From Bacteroidota bacterium (lineage in GTDB: Bacteria; Bacteroidota; Bacteroidia; Cytophagales; Cyclobacteriaceae), in NCBI GenBank assembly GCA_018267195.1, contig JAFDYY010000001.1, positions 1 through 64,000 of the forward strand: a stretch of 64,000 nucleotides of DNA. Reading direction: 5' to 3'. Numbering within the stretch: position 1 is the stretch's first letter; every line of letters starts with the position of its first letter. Below, in pieces: positions 27,131-35,300 of the stretch. The position numbers and the translations under genes are program-made. Below the pieces are notes generated by a model, which was given only the letters and a program-made list of their open reading frames with translations, was not told the DNA's origin and did no database searches.

Positions 27131-28651
27131 TTAAAAAGGAGGATTCTCATCCCCGCCTGGCGGCAAAGAAGATGGATCGTTGCGTTGTGTATTGATGCGG
27201 CTTTGGATGTTGCTCAAAGCAGTAAATCCATCGGGCGAATCGTAATCGGCAAACTTGGTGTACTTGCCAATAAATTTTAATCTAACATTCTCAAGCGAGC
27301 CGTTTCGATGCTTGGCAATGATTACCTCGGCTACTCCTTGTGAGGGCGTGCCATCTTCATATTCTGTAATTTTATAGTATTCAGGCCGATATAAAAACAT
27401 AACTATATCCGCATCTTGTTCGATCGAACCCGATTCTCTTAAATCGGAAAGTTGCGGGCGTTTATCGCCCCCCCGGGTTTCTACCCCGCGGCTCAATTGC
27501 GATAGTGCAATAACCGGCACATTCAGTTCTTTGGCGATCCCTTTTAGCGCACGGGAAATAGAAGCAATTTCCTGTTCGCGGTTCCCACCGTCCTCGCCTT
27601 TCATCAATTGCAGGTAATCTATTACAATCATCTGCACATTATGCTCTGCCTTTAACCTACGGCACTTAGCCCTCAGTTCTAAAATAGACAAAGCAGGGGT
27701 ATCATCAATAAATATGGGGGCTGAAGTAAGCCGATTGGTTTTATGTACTAATTGTTCCCATTCAAAACTTTTCAGGTCTCCTTTTTTTATTTTTTCTGAT
27801 TCTAATTCGGCTTCGGCCGAAATCAGCCGGTTTACTAATTGTAGCGAGGCCATTTCGAGCGAAAAAATGGCCACCGGAAAATTAAAATCAACGGCTGCGT
27901 TGCGCAGGGCCGAAACGATAAAAGCGGTTTTACCCATACCCGGCCGGGCAGCAATAATTACTAAATCCGATTTCTGCCAGCCTGATGTAACGCGATCCAA
28001 TCTGGAAAAACCACTTGGCACACCGGTTAGTCCAGTTTTGTGATCCTTCTTTTCCTGCAACTCTTTTATGGCGCGATACATTAACGACTTCATCGTGTCG
28101 TAGTTCTTGCGCAGGTTAGAATCTGATATTTTAAAAATTGATGACTCCGTCTTATCCAGAAGATCAAAAACATCGGTCGTGTCTTCATACGCATCGTGGT
28201 GAACTTGCGATGCAATTTGAATTAGCTCGCGTTTAATAGCCATCTCAATAATGATGCGGGCGTGGTACTCTATGTTGGCGGCCGAACTTACTTTAGAAGT
28301 TAGCTCGGCCACATAATAAGCCCCGCCCACTACTTCCAGTTTTCCATTTTTTCGTAATTGTGCCACCACCGTGTGCATATCGACCGGCTCAGAAGACTTG
28401 AATAAGTCTATAATGGCAGTATAAATTTCTTTGTGTTGATCGGAATAGAAATGTTCAGGTCTTAAAAACTCCACCACCGATGTGAGTGCATTTTTTTCGA
28501 GCATCAGGGCCCCCAAGATAGCTTCCTCCAGATCAGGCGCCTGAGGCGGCAATTTACCCAGGCTTTCAGAGAGGTCTCTGGCAAGTAACCGGGATTTGCC
28601 CGCTCCGCTTATCGCAGAACTTAGCCTCGTAGGCGTTGATCTTTGCTCCAT
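27131..28651 (-). CDS. dnaB: replicative DNA helicase DnaB
   Basis: 506 residues. The N-terminal domain contains PPQAPDLEEAILGALMLE and the RecA-like C-terminal domain has the Walker A IIAARPGMGKTAF, the Walker B-like MIVIDYLQLM, and LSQLSRGVETRGGDKRPQLSDLRESG. This is the hexameric helicase that unwinds DNA at the replication fork. No intein is present. The C-terminus ends in a proline-rich tail. A -7-like box TAGGTTTG (minus strand, 28692-28699) lies 40 bases upstream of the ATG. Confidence 0.97.
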   Translation of the reverse strand: MEQRSTPTRLSSAISGAGKSRLLARDLSESLGKLPPQAPDLEEAILGALMLEKNALTSVVEFLRPEHFYSDQHKEIYTAIIDLFKSSEPVDMHTVVAQLRKNGKLEVVGGAYYVAELTSKVSSAANIEYHARIIIEMAIKRELIQIASQVHHDAYEDTTDVFDLLDKTESSIFKISDSNLRKNYDTMKSLMYRAIKELQEKKDHKTGLTGVPSGFSRLDRVTSGWQKSDLVIIAARPGMGKTAFIVSALRNAAVDFNFPVAIFSLEMASLQLVNRLISAEAELESEKIKKGDLKSFEWEQLVHKTNRLTSAPIFIDDTPALSILELRAKCRRLKAEHNVQMIVIDYLQLMKGEDGGNREQEIASISRALKGIAKELNVPVIALSQLSRGVETRGGDKRPQLSDLRESGSIEQDADIVMFLYRPEYYKITEYEDGTPSQGVAEVIIAKHRNGSLENVRLKFIGKYTKFADYDSPDGFTALSNIQSRINTQRNDPSSLPPGGDENPPF

Positions 28652-28691
28652 ACTTCGTGGTTGTTGTACTGAGTTGCTGATTTGTAGGCAA

Positions 28692-28699
28692 CAAACCTA
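28692..28699 (-). promoter_or_regulatory. dnaB: candidate -7 box upstream of dnaB
   Basis: On the minus strand this reads TAGGTTTG, matching the Bacteroidota TAnnTTTG element, and would place transcription start about 35 bases before the dnaB ATG. The nearest TTTG upstream is 26 bases away, which is too far for a standard -33 element, so the call is weak. Confidence 0.3.
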
Positions 28700-28818
28700 A
28701 CTCCGTATTTGTTGACACGCTTTAACAAAGGAATAACATTTTTTTGTGGATAAAATTCAACCACCTCCAAACAAATTCGATTTTAAAACTTTATGGATTT
28801 TGTTTTACTTTGCTGACC

Positions 28819-29382
28819 ATGCAAACAAGTTCTTTAGGTATCTATCAACAAAGTATTGATCAACAGCGCATCCTTGTACTGGGAAAAAACCGTACCCGCA
28901 TTGCCCAAATTATCTTGTTTGTTCTGAAGTATAATAATAGAAAATACAGTGTCTCTACCCCCGTGGTAGAAAAGTTAGAAGACAGCCCTATTATTATCAT
29001 CGAACCTGGAGACACCAATACGCTGTTGGACTATCAGCACCATATTTTGATTTTCAGCGAATTACCTGTTGCCGATAAACTACTTTACACTACGCTGGCT
29101 GATAAAACCCCCAAGAGCGGTTCAATCATTTATGATGAGGCCGATCCGGTTTCATCTGAAATTGCCAAAAAGCAACGTCCTGATGTGGCTGTCTCCGGCT
29201 ACTCGGCTCTTAAAAGTGAATTACAACAGAACAAGGTGGTGCTTATTAGCAGTACAAACGAAAAATACACCACCCATTTGGGAATAGAAGACCAAAAAAA
29301 CCTGGGAGCCGTAAAAGATATTGCCAAGAAAATCGGTATTTCATCGGGCCAGTTTTACAGGGCTATAGCTGCTTTTCAATAA
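28819..29382 (+). CDS. Mur-ligase-like protein lacking the P-loop
   Basis: 187 residues from the ATG at 28819 (MQTSSLGIYQQ); an upstream TTG in the same frame would overlap the likely dnaB promoter region. The stretch ILVLGKNRTRIAQIILFVLKY, DSPIIIIEPGDTN and LDYQHHILIFSEL follows the order of the central domain of Mpl/MurC-type ligases, where a GKT P-loop, an IIIEGDEY segment and a histidine-rich stretch are expected. Here the P-loop is GKNRT and the acidic EGDE motif is altered to EPGDT, so ATP-dependent ligation looks unlikely. It may be a degenerate or regulatory homologue. It is followed 15 bases later by the exonuclease gene. Homology is inferred from motif order only. Confidence 0.6.
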   Translation: MQTSSLGIYQQSIDQQRILVLGKNRTRIAQIILFVLKYNNRKYSVSTPVVEKLEDSPIIIIEPGDTNTLLDYQHHILIFSELPVADKLLYTTLADKTPKSGSIIYDEADPVSSEIAKKQRPDVAVSGYSALKSELQQNKVVLISSTNEKYTTHLGIEDQKNLGAVKDIAKKIGISSGQFYRAIAAFQ

Positions 29383-29397
29383 TCTATATTCTACTTG

Positions 29398-30201
29398 ATG
29401 AAGTTAAGTTTAAAAATACCCCTCTGTTTTTTTGATCTGGAAGCAACCGGTATTAATATTTCGCGCGACCGTATTATTGAAATAGCAGTTATTAAGGTGA
29501 TGCCCAATGGTGAAACGATTCATAAAGCCAATCTTATCAATCCCACCATCCCCATCCCGGCCGAATCAACTGCCATACACGGTATAAAAGATGAGGACGT
29601 AAAAAACAAACCGGCTTTTAAAGAAGTGGCTAAAGACTATGCCCGGTTTATGGAAGGGTGCGATTTAGCCGGGTTTAACATCCTCAAGTTTGATGTGCCC
29701 ATGCTGGTGGAAGAATTTTTGCGTGCCGATGTAGAGTTTGATTACCACCGGAAAAAAATTATAGACTCACAGCGCATCTTTCACCTCATGGAAAAACGAA
29801 ATCTGGCTTCGGCCTATCGGTTTTATTGCCAGAAAGAGATGACGAATGCGCACTCAGCCGAATACGATACACAAACTTCAATGGAAGTATTAATATCGCA
29901 AATAGAAAAATATGATGGCCGCACGGTAACAGATGCCCTCGAAAATAAAATCGGAGTAATCCGGAACGATATGGAGTCGCTTTCTAAACTGGTAAGCGAT
30001 GACTTGGTGGACTTGGCTGGCCGGATGATTAAAAATCAAAAAGGCGATATCCTCTTTAATTTTGGGAAGCACAAAAACAAAATAGTAAATCAGGTTTTTA
30101 AAGAAGAACCGGCTTATTACGACTGGATGATGAACGGAGATTTTCCGCTGGATACCAAAAGAAAACTTACTGAGTTGAAACTAAAAAACCTTCAGAAGTA
30201 A
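29398..30201 (+). CDS. DEDDh 3'-5' exonuclease with ExoX-like C-terminal domain
   Basis: 267 residues from the ATG at 29398. The exonuclease motifs are Exo I FDLEATGI, Exo II AGFNILKFDVPML and Exo III-epsilon HSAEYDTQ, giving a DEDDh set as in DnaQ-family proofreading or repair exonucleases. The C-terminal segment FNFGKHKNKIVNQVF and YYDWMMNGDFPLDTK resembles the small domain found at the end of ExoX-like proteins. The enzyme removes nucleotides from 3' DNA ends using two metal ions. The gene starts 15 bases after the Mur-like gene and is probably in the same unit. Confidence 0.9.
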   Translation: MKLSLKIPLCFFDLEATGINISRDRIIEIAVIKVMPNGETIHKANLINPTIPIPAESTAIHGIKDEDVKNKPAFKEVAKDYARFMEGCDLAGFNILKFDVPMLVEEFLRADVEFDYHRKKIIDSQRIFHLMEKRNLASAYRFYCQKEMTNAHSAEYDTQTSMEVLISQIEKYDGRTVTDALENKIGVIRNDMESLSKLVSDDLVDLAGRMIKNQKGDILFNFGKHKNKIVNQVFKEEPAYYDWMMNGDFPLDTKRKLTELKLKNLQK

Positions 30202-30290
30202 AACCTTCCTTCCTCTCCTTCGTTAGAGAGAATAAATCAGTCCATCTATCGCACCTCTTTACTGATTTTCTCAACTTAAACTACCCCGTT

Positions 30291-31067
30291 ATGAAAATGT
30301 ACAATTGCCTTTTGGTAGCTATGCTGCTGGTTTCGTCATGCGCCATTATCCGCCCCGGAGAAGTAGGGATGAAACAACGGTTAGGGAAACTTCAGCCTGG
30401 CCTACTGGCACAAGGAGCGTATGTATTTAACCCGCTTACCACCACCATGAAAAAAATCCCTACGCGCACCATTGAAGCCTATAACGAATTAGATGTGCCC
30501 ACCAAAGAAGGGCTAACAGTAAAGGCCGAAATAGCGCTGCTCTTTCACGTAAAGCCGGAGTCGGCTCCGATAGTTTATGTAAACTACGGCATGAATTATC
30601 AGGAAGTAATTGTAGAAAGTAATTTCCGGGCAGTTGTGCGGCACATCAGCGCACAATACCTTGCCAAAGAATTATTTGCTGTTGACCGTAAAAAAATTGA
30701 AAAAGAAATATTCGATGAAATTTCGGTAGGGATTTGGGACAAAGGATTTGTGGTCGATGCCGTATTGTTGAAAAGCATCACAATGCCCCCGCAAATTTTT
30801 CAAGCCGTAGAAAATAAATTAAAGGCTGAGCAAGAATCGCTTCAAATGGAATTTATTATCTCCAAGCAAAAACGAGAAGCAGAACGTATGCAGATTGAAG
30901 CCGAGGCAATTAAGAATTATAACAAAACTATATCTGAAAGTTTGTCTGACCTACTGGTGAAGTGGAATGGTGTTCAGGTGTTGAAAGAATTAGTTACCTC
31001 GCCAAATTCTAAAGTAATCATTACCGATGGCAAATCGCCTATGATCATCAACGACAAGAGTAACTGA
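30291..31067 (+). CDS. prohibitin/SPFH-domain lipoprotein
   Basis: 258 residues. The signal peptide ends in the lipobox VSSC with Cys 17, so the mature protein is predicted to be lipid-anchored. The SPFH/band 7 domain follows: IIRPGEVGMKQRLGKLQPGL, then IPTRTIEAYNELDVPTKEGLTVKAEIA, and a helical C-terminal segment with AERMQIEAEAIKNYNKTIS. Prohibitin-like proteins form large membrane rings that scaffold or protect other membrane proteins; most are anchored by a transmembrane helix rather than a lipid. A clear terminator follows at 31087-31114. Confidence 0.9.
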   Translation: MKMYNCLLVAMLLVSSCAIIRPGEVGMKQRLGKLQPGLLAQGAYVFNPLTTTMKKIPTRTIEAYNELDVPTKEGLTVKAEIALLFHVKPESAPIVYVNYGMNYQEVIVESNFRAVVRHISAQYLAKELFAVDRKKIEKEIFDEISVGIWDKGFVVDAVLLKSITMPPQIFQAVENKLKAEQESLQMEFIISKQKREAERMQIEAEAIKNYNKTISESLSDLLVKWNGVQVLKELVTSPNSKVIITDGKSPMIINDKSN

Positions 31068-31086
31068 CCTCGCCCCCTACAAACAA

Positions 31087-31114
31087 ATGCCTTCGTAGTT
31101 TTTTACGAAGGCAT
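31087..31114 (+). terminator. rho-independent terminator after the prohibitin-like gene
   Basis: A perfect 11-bp inverted repeat, ATGCCTTCGTA (31087-31097) and TACGAAGGCAT (31104-31114), around a six-base loop, followed by TTTGTAAT on the plus strand. It is 20 bases beyond the stop at 31067. Confidence 0.85.
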
Positions 31115-31229
31115 TTTGTAATAATAAAACCCACCGGGCTTGGTAGGTGGTTTCTGAACCCTATTTAAGACAAGTTTTGGGCTGTTGTCTTCTGCAATCT
31201 TCCACTGTTAACCTGCTTTTAGGGCGAGG

Positions 31230-31249
31230 TCCTGACGGAACCGTCAGGA
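31230..31249. repeat. strong inverted repeat of unknown role
   Basis: TCCTGACGG (31230-31238) and CCGTCAGGA (31241-31249) are perfect complements separated by AA; in RNA the fold would leave a GAAC tetraloop. The repeat is GC-rich within AT-rich DNA, has no T-tract on either side, and sits 160 bases upstream of the aminotransferase start. It could be a regulatory hairpin or part of a dispersed element. Confidence 0.6.
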
Positions 31250-31409
31250 TGAGGCCTGATTTTAGAAGAAAACTTCACCCGGAATTGTTTATTTGTTAGG
31301 TTCAGCAAACGTGTCCCAAACCCGAGTGGGAATTATGCAACAAAGATACACAAATGAAGTTGAGATTGATTCACAAAATCTTTCTCAAATTGCACTGAAA
31401 TTTTTTATA

Positions 31410-32486
31410 ATGAAACGTTCTGCACACTTCGGTCCGGGGCCCTCACAAATTTATTTTACGGTTGAAGATCACCTGCGGAGGGCTTTTCGCGAGGGAATTC
31501 CTTCGCTCGGGCATCGCACTCAAGAATTTGAATCAATCTTTCAGCATGCCACAGAAGGCCTCCGCCAATTGCTGGGTGTACCTCCGGGCTACTTTATTTT
31601 TTTTGCTGCATCTGCTACCGAAATTTGGGAACGTTCCATTCAAAACCTGGTAAATGAAAGATCGTTTCATTTTATAAACGGGGCTTTTTCAAACCGGTTT
31701 TATGAAATCGCTAAACAGTTGGGTAAGATGCCCGAAAAAATTGTTGTGCCGTTGGGCGAAGCCTTTCCCCCGATTACAAAAATCCCTGCCAACACCGAAA
31801 TGATTGCCCTTACCCACAATGAAACCAGCACGGGCGTATCGCTTACCATGGATTTTATTAATCAGTTTCGTTCATCGCATCCGGAGGCACTGGTAGTAGT
31901 AGATGCCGTTTCTTCTCTTCCGTACCCGCTTTTCGATTACCGTAAAATTGATTCCGTTTTCTTTTCGGTACAAAAAGGGTTTGGTTTACCGGCCGGTTTA
32001 GGTGTGTGGATTGTAAATGAGCAGTGTATTGCCAAAGCAGAAAAAATGGTATCGGCCGGGCAGCGCATCGGCACCTATCACTCTCTTCCTTTTTATTTAC
32101 TAAATGCTAAGAAAAACCAAACCCCTGAAACACCCAATGTGTTAGGCATTTACCTGCTTGGCAAAGTGATAGAAGATTTTTTAAGGCGTGGAATAGAGGT
32201 TATTCGTAAAGAAACGGAATACAAAGCAGCCATACTTTACCAGGCATTAGACCGCCATCCGCTCGTATCAAGTTTTGTAAAAGATAAATCTGCCCGCTCG
32301 CAAACCGTGGTGGTAGCTACAGGCGAAAAAACAAAATGGATTGCCGATGAGTTATTGAAAAACGGAATTCAACCGGGTGATGGTTATGGCGAACATAAAA
32401 AAACACAATTGCGCTTTGCCAATTTTCCGGCCCACTCTAAAGAACAATATGAGTGGTTAGTTGACACACTTGAAAAATTAGCATGA
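31410..32486 (+). CDS. class V aminotransferase, phosphoserine-aminotransferase-like
   Basis: 358 residues from the ATG at 31410 (MKRSAHFGPGPSQIYFTV); the frame is open upstream to 31293 without family similarity. The PLP-fold features are FGPGPSQIYFTVEDHL at the start, ALTHNETSTGVSL, VVVDAVSSLPYPLFDY and FFSVQKGFGLPAGLGVW, in which the lysine is the likely Schiff-base residue. The GPG start and HNETSTG motif place it near SerC. It could act in serine biosynthesis, but a related class V activity is possible. The ECF sigma cluster begins 56 bases downstream. Confidence 0.85.
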   Translation: MKRSAHFGPGPSQIYFTVEDHLRRAFREGIPSLGHRTQEFESIFQHATEGLRQLLGVPPGYFIFFAASATEIWERSIQNLVNERSFHFINGAFSNRFYEIAKQLGKMPEKIVVPLGEAFPPITKIPANTEMIALTHNETSTGVSLTMDFINQFRSSHPEALVVVDAVSSLPYPLFDYRKIDSVFFSVQKGFGLPAGLGVWIVNEQCIAKAEKMVSAGQRIGTYHSLPFYLLNAKKNQTPETPNVLGIYLLGKVIEDFLRRGIEVIRKETEYKAAILYQALDRHPLVSSFVKDKSARSQTVVVATGEKTKWIADELLKNGIQPGDGYGEHKKTQLRFANFPAHSKEQYEWLVDTLEKLA

Positions 32487-32542
32487 TTAAACCTTGACTT
32501 ATTCAATTTGTCTAACCGACACCTACAAAAATCTGCCTTCGC

Positions 32543-33082
32543 TTGGAAGACAAAGAACTGTTGCAAAAAATAAAGAATCCGGAAACCAAAAACTATGGAT
32601 TCAATATGCTGGTGCGTACGTATCAGCAGCGGGTTTATTGGCTCGTGCGCAAAATGGTAATAGACCATGATGATGCTGATGATCTTACCCAAGAAATTTT
32701 CATTAAAATTCATAAAGCCATAGATAATTTCAGGGAAGACTCTCAGTTGTTCACCTGGATCTACCGAATCGCTACGAATGAATGCCTCACGCATCTGGCA
32801 AAAAAAAGAAGGCGGTTCTTCTTGCCGATTGAAGACGTGGGGCAGCAGCTCGCTTCCAAGCTTGACCACTCAGCCCACATTTCGGGCGATGACATTCAAC
32901 TAAAATTGCAAAAAGCCATACTAAAACTGCCTGATAAACAGAGACTTGTATTTAATCTGAAATACTTTGAAGAAATGCCGTACGAGGAAATGGCTGAAAT
33001 AACTAAAACCAGTGTGGGGGCACTGAAAGCCAGTTTTCATCATGCTGTAAAAAAGATTGAGGATTTTCTCGCTTATGATTAA
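32543..33082 (+). CDS. ECF-type RNA polymerase sigma factor
   Basis: 179 residues starting at a TTG, with an in-frame stop about 30 bases upstream and no earlier ATG, so TTG is the best start. Region 2 is RVYWLVRKMVIDHDDADDLTQEIFIKIHKAI and TWIYRIATNECLTHL. Region 4 is LPDKQRLVFNLKYFEEMPYEEMAEITKTSVGALKASFHHAVKKI, a helix-turn-helix. This is a group IV sigma-70 factor. The next gene, a TM protein with repeated motifs, is positioned as its anti-sigma partner, and envelope genes follow, so an envelope-stress regulon is a reasonable inference. Confidence 0.94.
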   Translation: MEDKELLQKIKNPETKNYGFNMLVRTYQQRVYWLVRKMVIDHDDADDLTQEIFIKIHKAIDNFREDSQLFTWIYRIATNECLTHLAKKRRRFFLPIEDVGQQLASKLDHSAHISGDDIQLKLQKAILKLPDKQRLVFNLKYFEEMPYEEMAEITKTSVGALKASFHHAVKKIEDFLAYD

Positions 33083-33115
33083 ACTTTTTGATGCCAATAA
33101 CCTCAAAAGAAAAGA

Positions 33116-33775
33116 GTGAAAAAGCTTATTAACATACCGAAAAAAAACATTTTTGAAGTTCCAACCGGGTACTTTGAACAGTTGCCTTTGCGCATCGAAA
33201 AAAGGATAGGGACACAAGACAGTAATATCGCTCCCCTGTTCTTAAATAAAGCCTTATCAAAAAATATTTTTAGCGTTCCTAACGGATACTTTAATAATTT
33301 ACCCTCTTCTATTCAAAACCGTATAGATGATGAAGCCCGCGAGCAAGTGGTGAGTGGGGAAATTCTGAACCGAATTCCTAAAGAAGAAATATTTGCCGTG
33401 CCCGATCGGTACTTTGATCATTTAGCCTTGCGTATTCAAAAACGATTAACTCCCCCAGCAACTGCCAAAAGGCAGCTGGTTTGGGGTTGGGCACCGGCCT
33501 TAAAGTATGCGTTACCGGTTATTGCTATTGCCTTCGCAATCTATTTTTACGTTAGGCCATCAAACCATCAATGGCAGGCGCAACTTTCAGCGATCAGTAC
33601 TGAGCATCTGGTAGCCTATTTAAACGAAAGCGATCTAACCGAAAATGAGTTAATAGAAGTAGCCCGTTTTGATGAACACGATCTGGATTTATTAAATTTA
33701 CAAATGCATTCCGGGCTGTTGCCAAATGAACCTGAAAAAGATTTACAAAGTGTGTTGGAAAATGAGTTGTTGTAA
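33116..33775 (+). CDS. putative anti-sigma factor with three internal motif repeats
   Basis: 219 residues starting at GTG. Three copies of a motif of about 26 residues, roughly IPKxxIFxVPxGYFxxLPxRIxxRI, occur at about 6-31, 45-70 and 86-111. A single membrane helix lies at about 126-146, followed by an acidic C-terminal domain. In Bacteroidota, proteins with this IFxVPxGYF motif commonly follow ECF sigma genes, with the N-terminal part cytoplasmic and the C-terminal part periplasmic. The repeat would give three similar cytoplasmic binding elements. There is no zinc-binding HxxxCxxC anti-sigma motif. The anti-sigma role is inferred from position and topology. Confidence 0.75.
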   Translation: MKKLINIPKKNIFEVPTGYFEQLPLRIEKRIGTQDSNIAPLFLNKALSKNIFSVPNGYFNNLPSSIQNRIDDEAREQVVSGEILNRIPKEEIFAVPDRYFDHLALRIQKRLTPPATAKRQLVWGWAPALKYALPVIAIAFAIYFYVRPSNHQWQAQLSAISTEHLVAYLNESDLTENELIEVARFDEHDLDLLNLQMHSGLLPNEPEKDLQSVLENELL

Positions 33776-33778
33776 AAA

Positions 33779-34297
33779 ATGAAAAATATTATTCGGTTAT
33801 TCGCCCTCGTTATCTTTAGCATAAGTTTTTGCCGGGCTCAGGATGCTGACCAGCAAACACCTGAAACAACTACAAAAGCCCGCGAAAAAATTAAGTCAGC
33901 TCGTATCGGCTTTATTACCCAGCGTTTAGGGTTAACCCCTCAGCAAGCAGAAAAATTTTGGCCGTTATACAACGAACTAATGCAAAAAAGACTTGAATTG
34001 AGAAATCAATTTAAAGAGGCCGAAAAAAATGTAAACCCGAATAATCCCGACACCAAACAACAAGAAGCCTTGGTTGATTTAGGCCTAAAGTTAAAACAAG
34101 ATCAGATCAACCTGGACAAAGAATATTCTGATAAATTGAAAGGTGTAATAACTGCCCAACAAATATTAAATTTGCAACAAGCAGAGAAAGACTTTCGCAC
34201 TACCATTATTCAGATGCTGAACAACAGAAGGTTGCAGCAACAACGTACCGAAAATTTTCGCGAACGGAATTTAAGGTTGAAAGAACGAAAGAACTAA
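33779..34297 (+). CDS. Spy/CpxP-like periplasmic protein
   Basis: 172 residues with an N-terminal signal peptide (about residues 1-20, ending FCRA). The mature part is highly helical and charged, with QRLGLTPQQAEKFWPLYNELM near the front and many Gln/Arg/Lys residues. The LTPQQ segment matches the LTxxQ feature of Spy/CpxP-type periplasmic proteins, which sense or bind misfolded envelope proteins. It starts 3 bases after the putative anti-sigma gene, so it is co-transcribed with the sigma/anti-sigma pair, consistent with an envelope-stress role. Confidence 0.75.
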   Translation: MKNIIRLFALVIFSISFCRAQDADQQTPETTTKAREKIKSARIGFITQRLGLTPQQAEKFWPLYNELMQKRLELRNQFKEAEKNVNPNNPDTKQQEALVDLGLKLKQDQINLDKEYSDKLKGVITAQQILNLQQAEKDFRTTIIQMLNNRRLQQQRTENFRERNLRLKERKN

Positions 34298-34318
34298 CAA
34301 TCTCTGCTTACCTGTGGA

Positions 34319-35278
34319 TTGAAGTATTTGGCCATCCTGTCATTTGTTGGAATGAGCGCTTTCGTGGCCGATGCGCAGCAACCTGTTTTATCATCTTCGC
34401 CCGGCAAAAAAAACGCTAACCAGATTTTTACCGACCCCGACTCGCTGTCTATATTTCAATTGATCGACAGTCTGGCAAAGACCACAATTATAGCAGAAAC
34501 CGGTTCCTGCCTGGTAACCCGGATTGGCTACAGCAGTAATGTGTTGTCGGTTAACTCGGGCTTTGCTGTTAACCAATTTGCCCTGTCCCCCGGCCTTACC
34601 TACTATCATAAAAGCGGCTTGTATATAGATGCGGCCACCTATTGGAGCCAAGAGTTTAGTCCCAGTGTTTTTTTATCCATTCCCTCGCTGGGATATTTAA
34701 AGTCAATAAAAAAATGGACCGTTAATCTAGAGTATAGCCACTACTTTTATACCTATAACCGTGGCGATTATGGTTCTCCCTATACCAATTCCGCAGCCGT
34801 ATCTAATTTTTTTGATGTCAAACCATTTTTATTCAGATTAGATTATGATTTTTATTTTGGCCAGAAAATTGGGCATCGCATAATGCCGGCTGTTTCTTTA
34901 AATCTGAAAAAAAAAAACTGGCTGGGGTTACGACAAGCATTCTTCTACCCTACCTTGGGTGTTCTGTTGGGCAATGACTATTGGCAAGATTACCGTCTTT
35001 ACCCTAACCCGGCCGAGCGCTATCGCCATAATTTACCGCTCTACTACCTGAAGGATTTTAATGAATTTGGAACCCTAAACTATTTTGTTTCAGTTCCGCT
35101 CAGTATCTCTATAAAAGATTGGTCGTTGCAGGCCAACTATACCTACAATTTTATTCAAAATTTGCCGGGCGAAGCGCTTACCTCTACCAACTACGGTTTC
35201 CTCAGCTTCAGTATCATCCGGTATTTCAATTTTAAAAATGACAATTCACTCATTGATTTTTATAAATTGCCAAAGTAA
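34319..35278 (+). CDS. secreted, likely outer-membrane beta-barrel protein
   Basis: 319 residues starting at TTG; the resulting N-terminus (LKYLAILSFVGMSAFVADAQ) is a signal peptide. The mature protein is rich in aromatic and alternating hydrophobic residues, such as YTYNFIQNLPGEAL and LSFSIIRYFNF near the end, which suggests beta strands of an outer-membrane barrel. No enzyme motif is seen. It lies 21 bases after the Spy-like gene and 22 bases before the M1 peptidase start, so it probably belongs to the ECF-sigma operon. The barrel assignment is inferred from composition, not recognised homology. Confidence 0.65.
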   Translation: MKYLAILSFVGMSAFVADAQQPVLSSSPGKKNANQIFTDPDSLSIFQLIDSLAKTTIIAETGSCLVTRIGYSSNVLSVNSGFAVNQFALSPGLTYYHKSGLYIDAATYWSQEFSPSVFLSIPSLGYLKSIKKWTVNLEYSHYFYTYNRGDYGSPYTNSAAVSNFFDVKPFLFRLDYDFYFGQKIGHRIMPAVSLNLKKKNWLGLRQAFFYPTLGVLLGNDYWQDYRLYPNPAERYRHNLPLYYLKDFNEFGTLNYFVSVPLSISIKDWSLQANYTYNFIQNLPGEALTSTNYGFLSFSIIRYFNFKNDNSLIDFYKLPK

Positions 35279-35300
35279 ATTCTTTAAGAAAAAATATTTT

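Larger units (their letters stand above)
31068..31409. other. intergenic region with terminator and hairpins
   Basis: A 342-base gap between the prohibitin-like gene and the aminotransferase. It contains the terminator at 31087-31114, a further imperfect CCACC/GGTGG inverted repeat at about 31132-31150, and a strong hairpin at 31230-31249. An in-frame extension of the aminotransferase ORF reaches back to 31293 but shows no family similarity. Confidence 0.5.

Noticed and set aside
31293..31409. Extension of the aminotransferase ORF
   Set aside because: No similarity to the family and a better ATG at 31410 directly before GPGPS.
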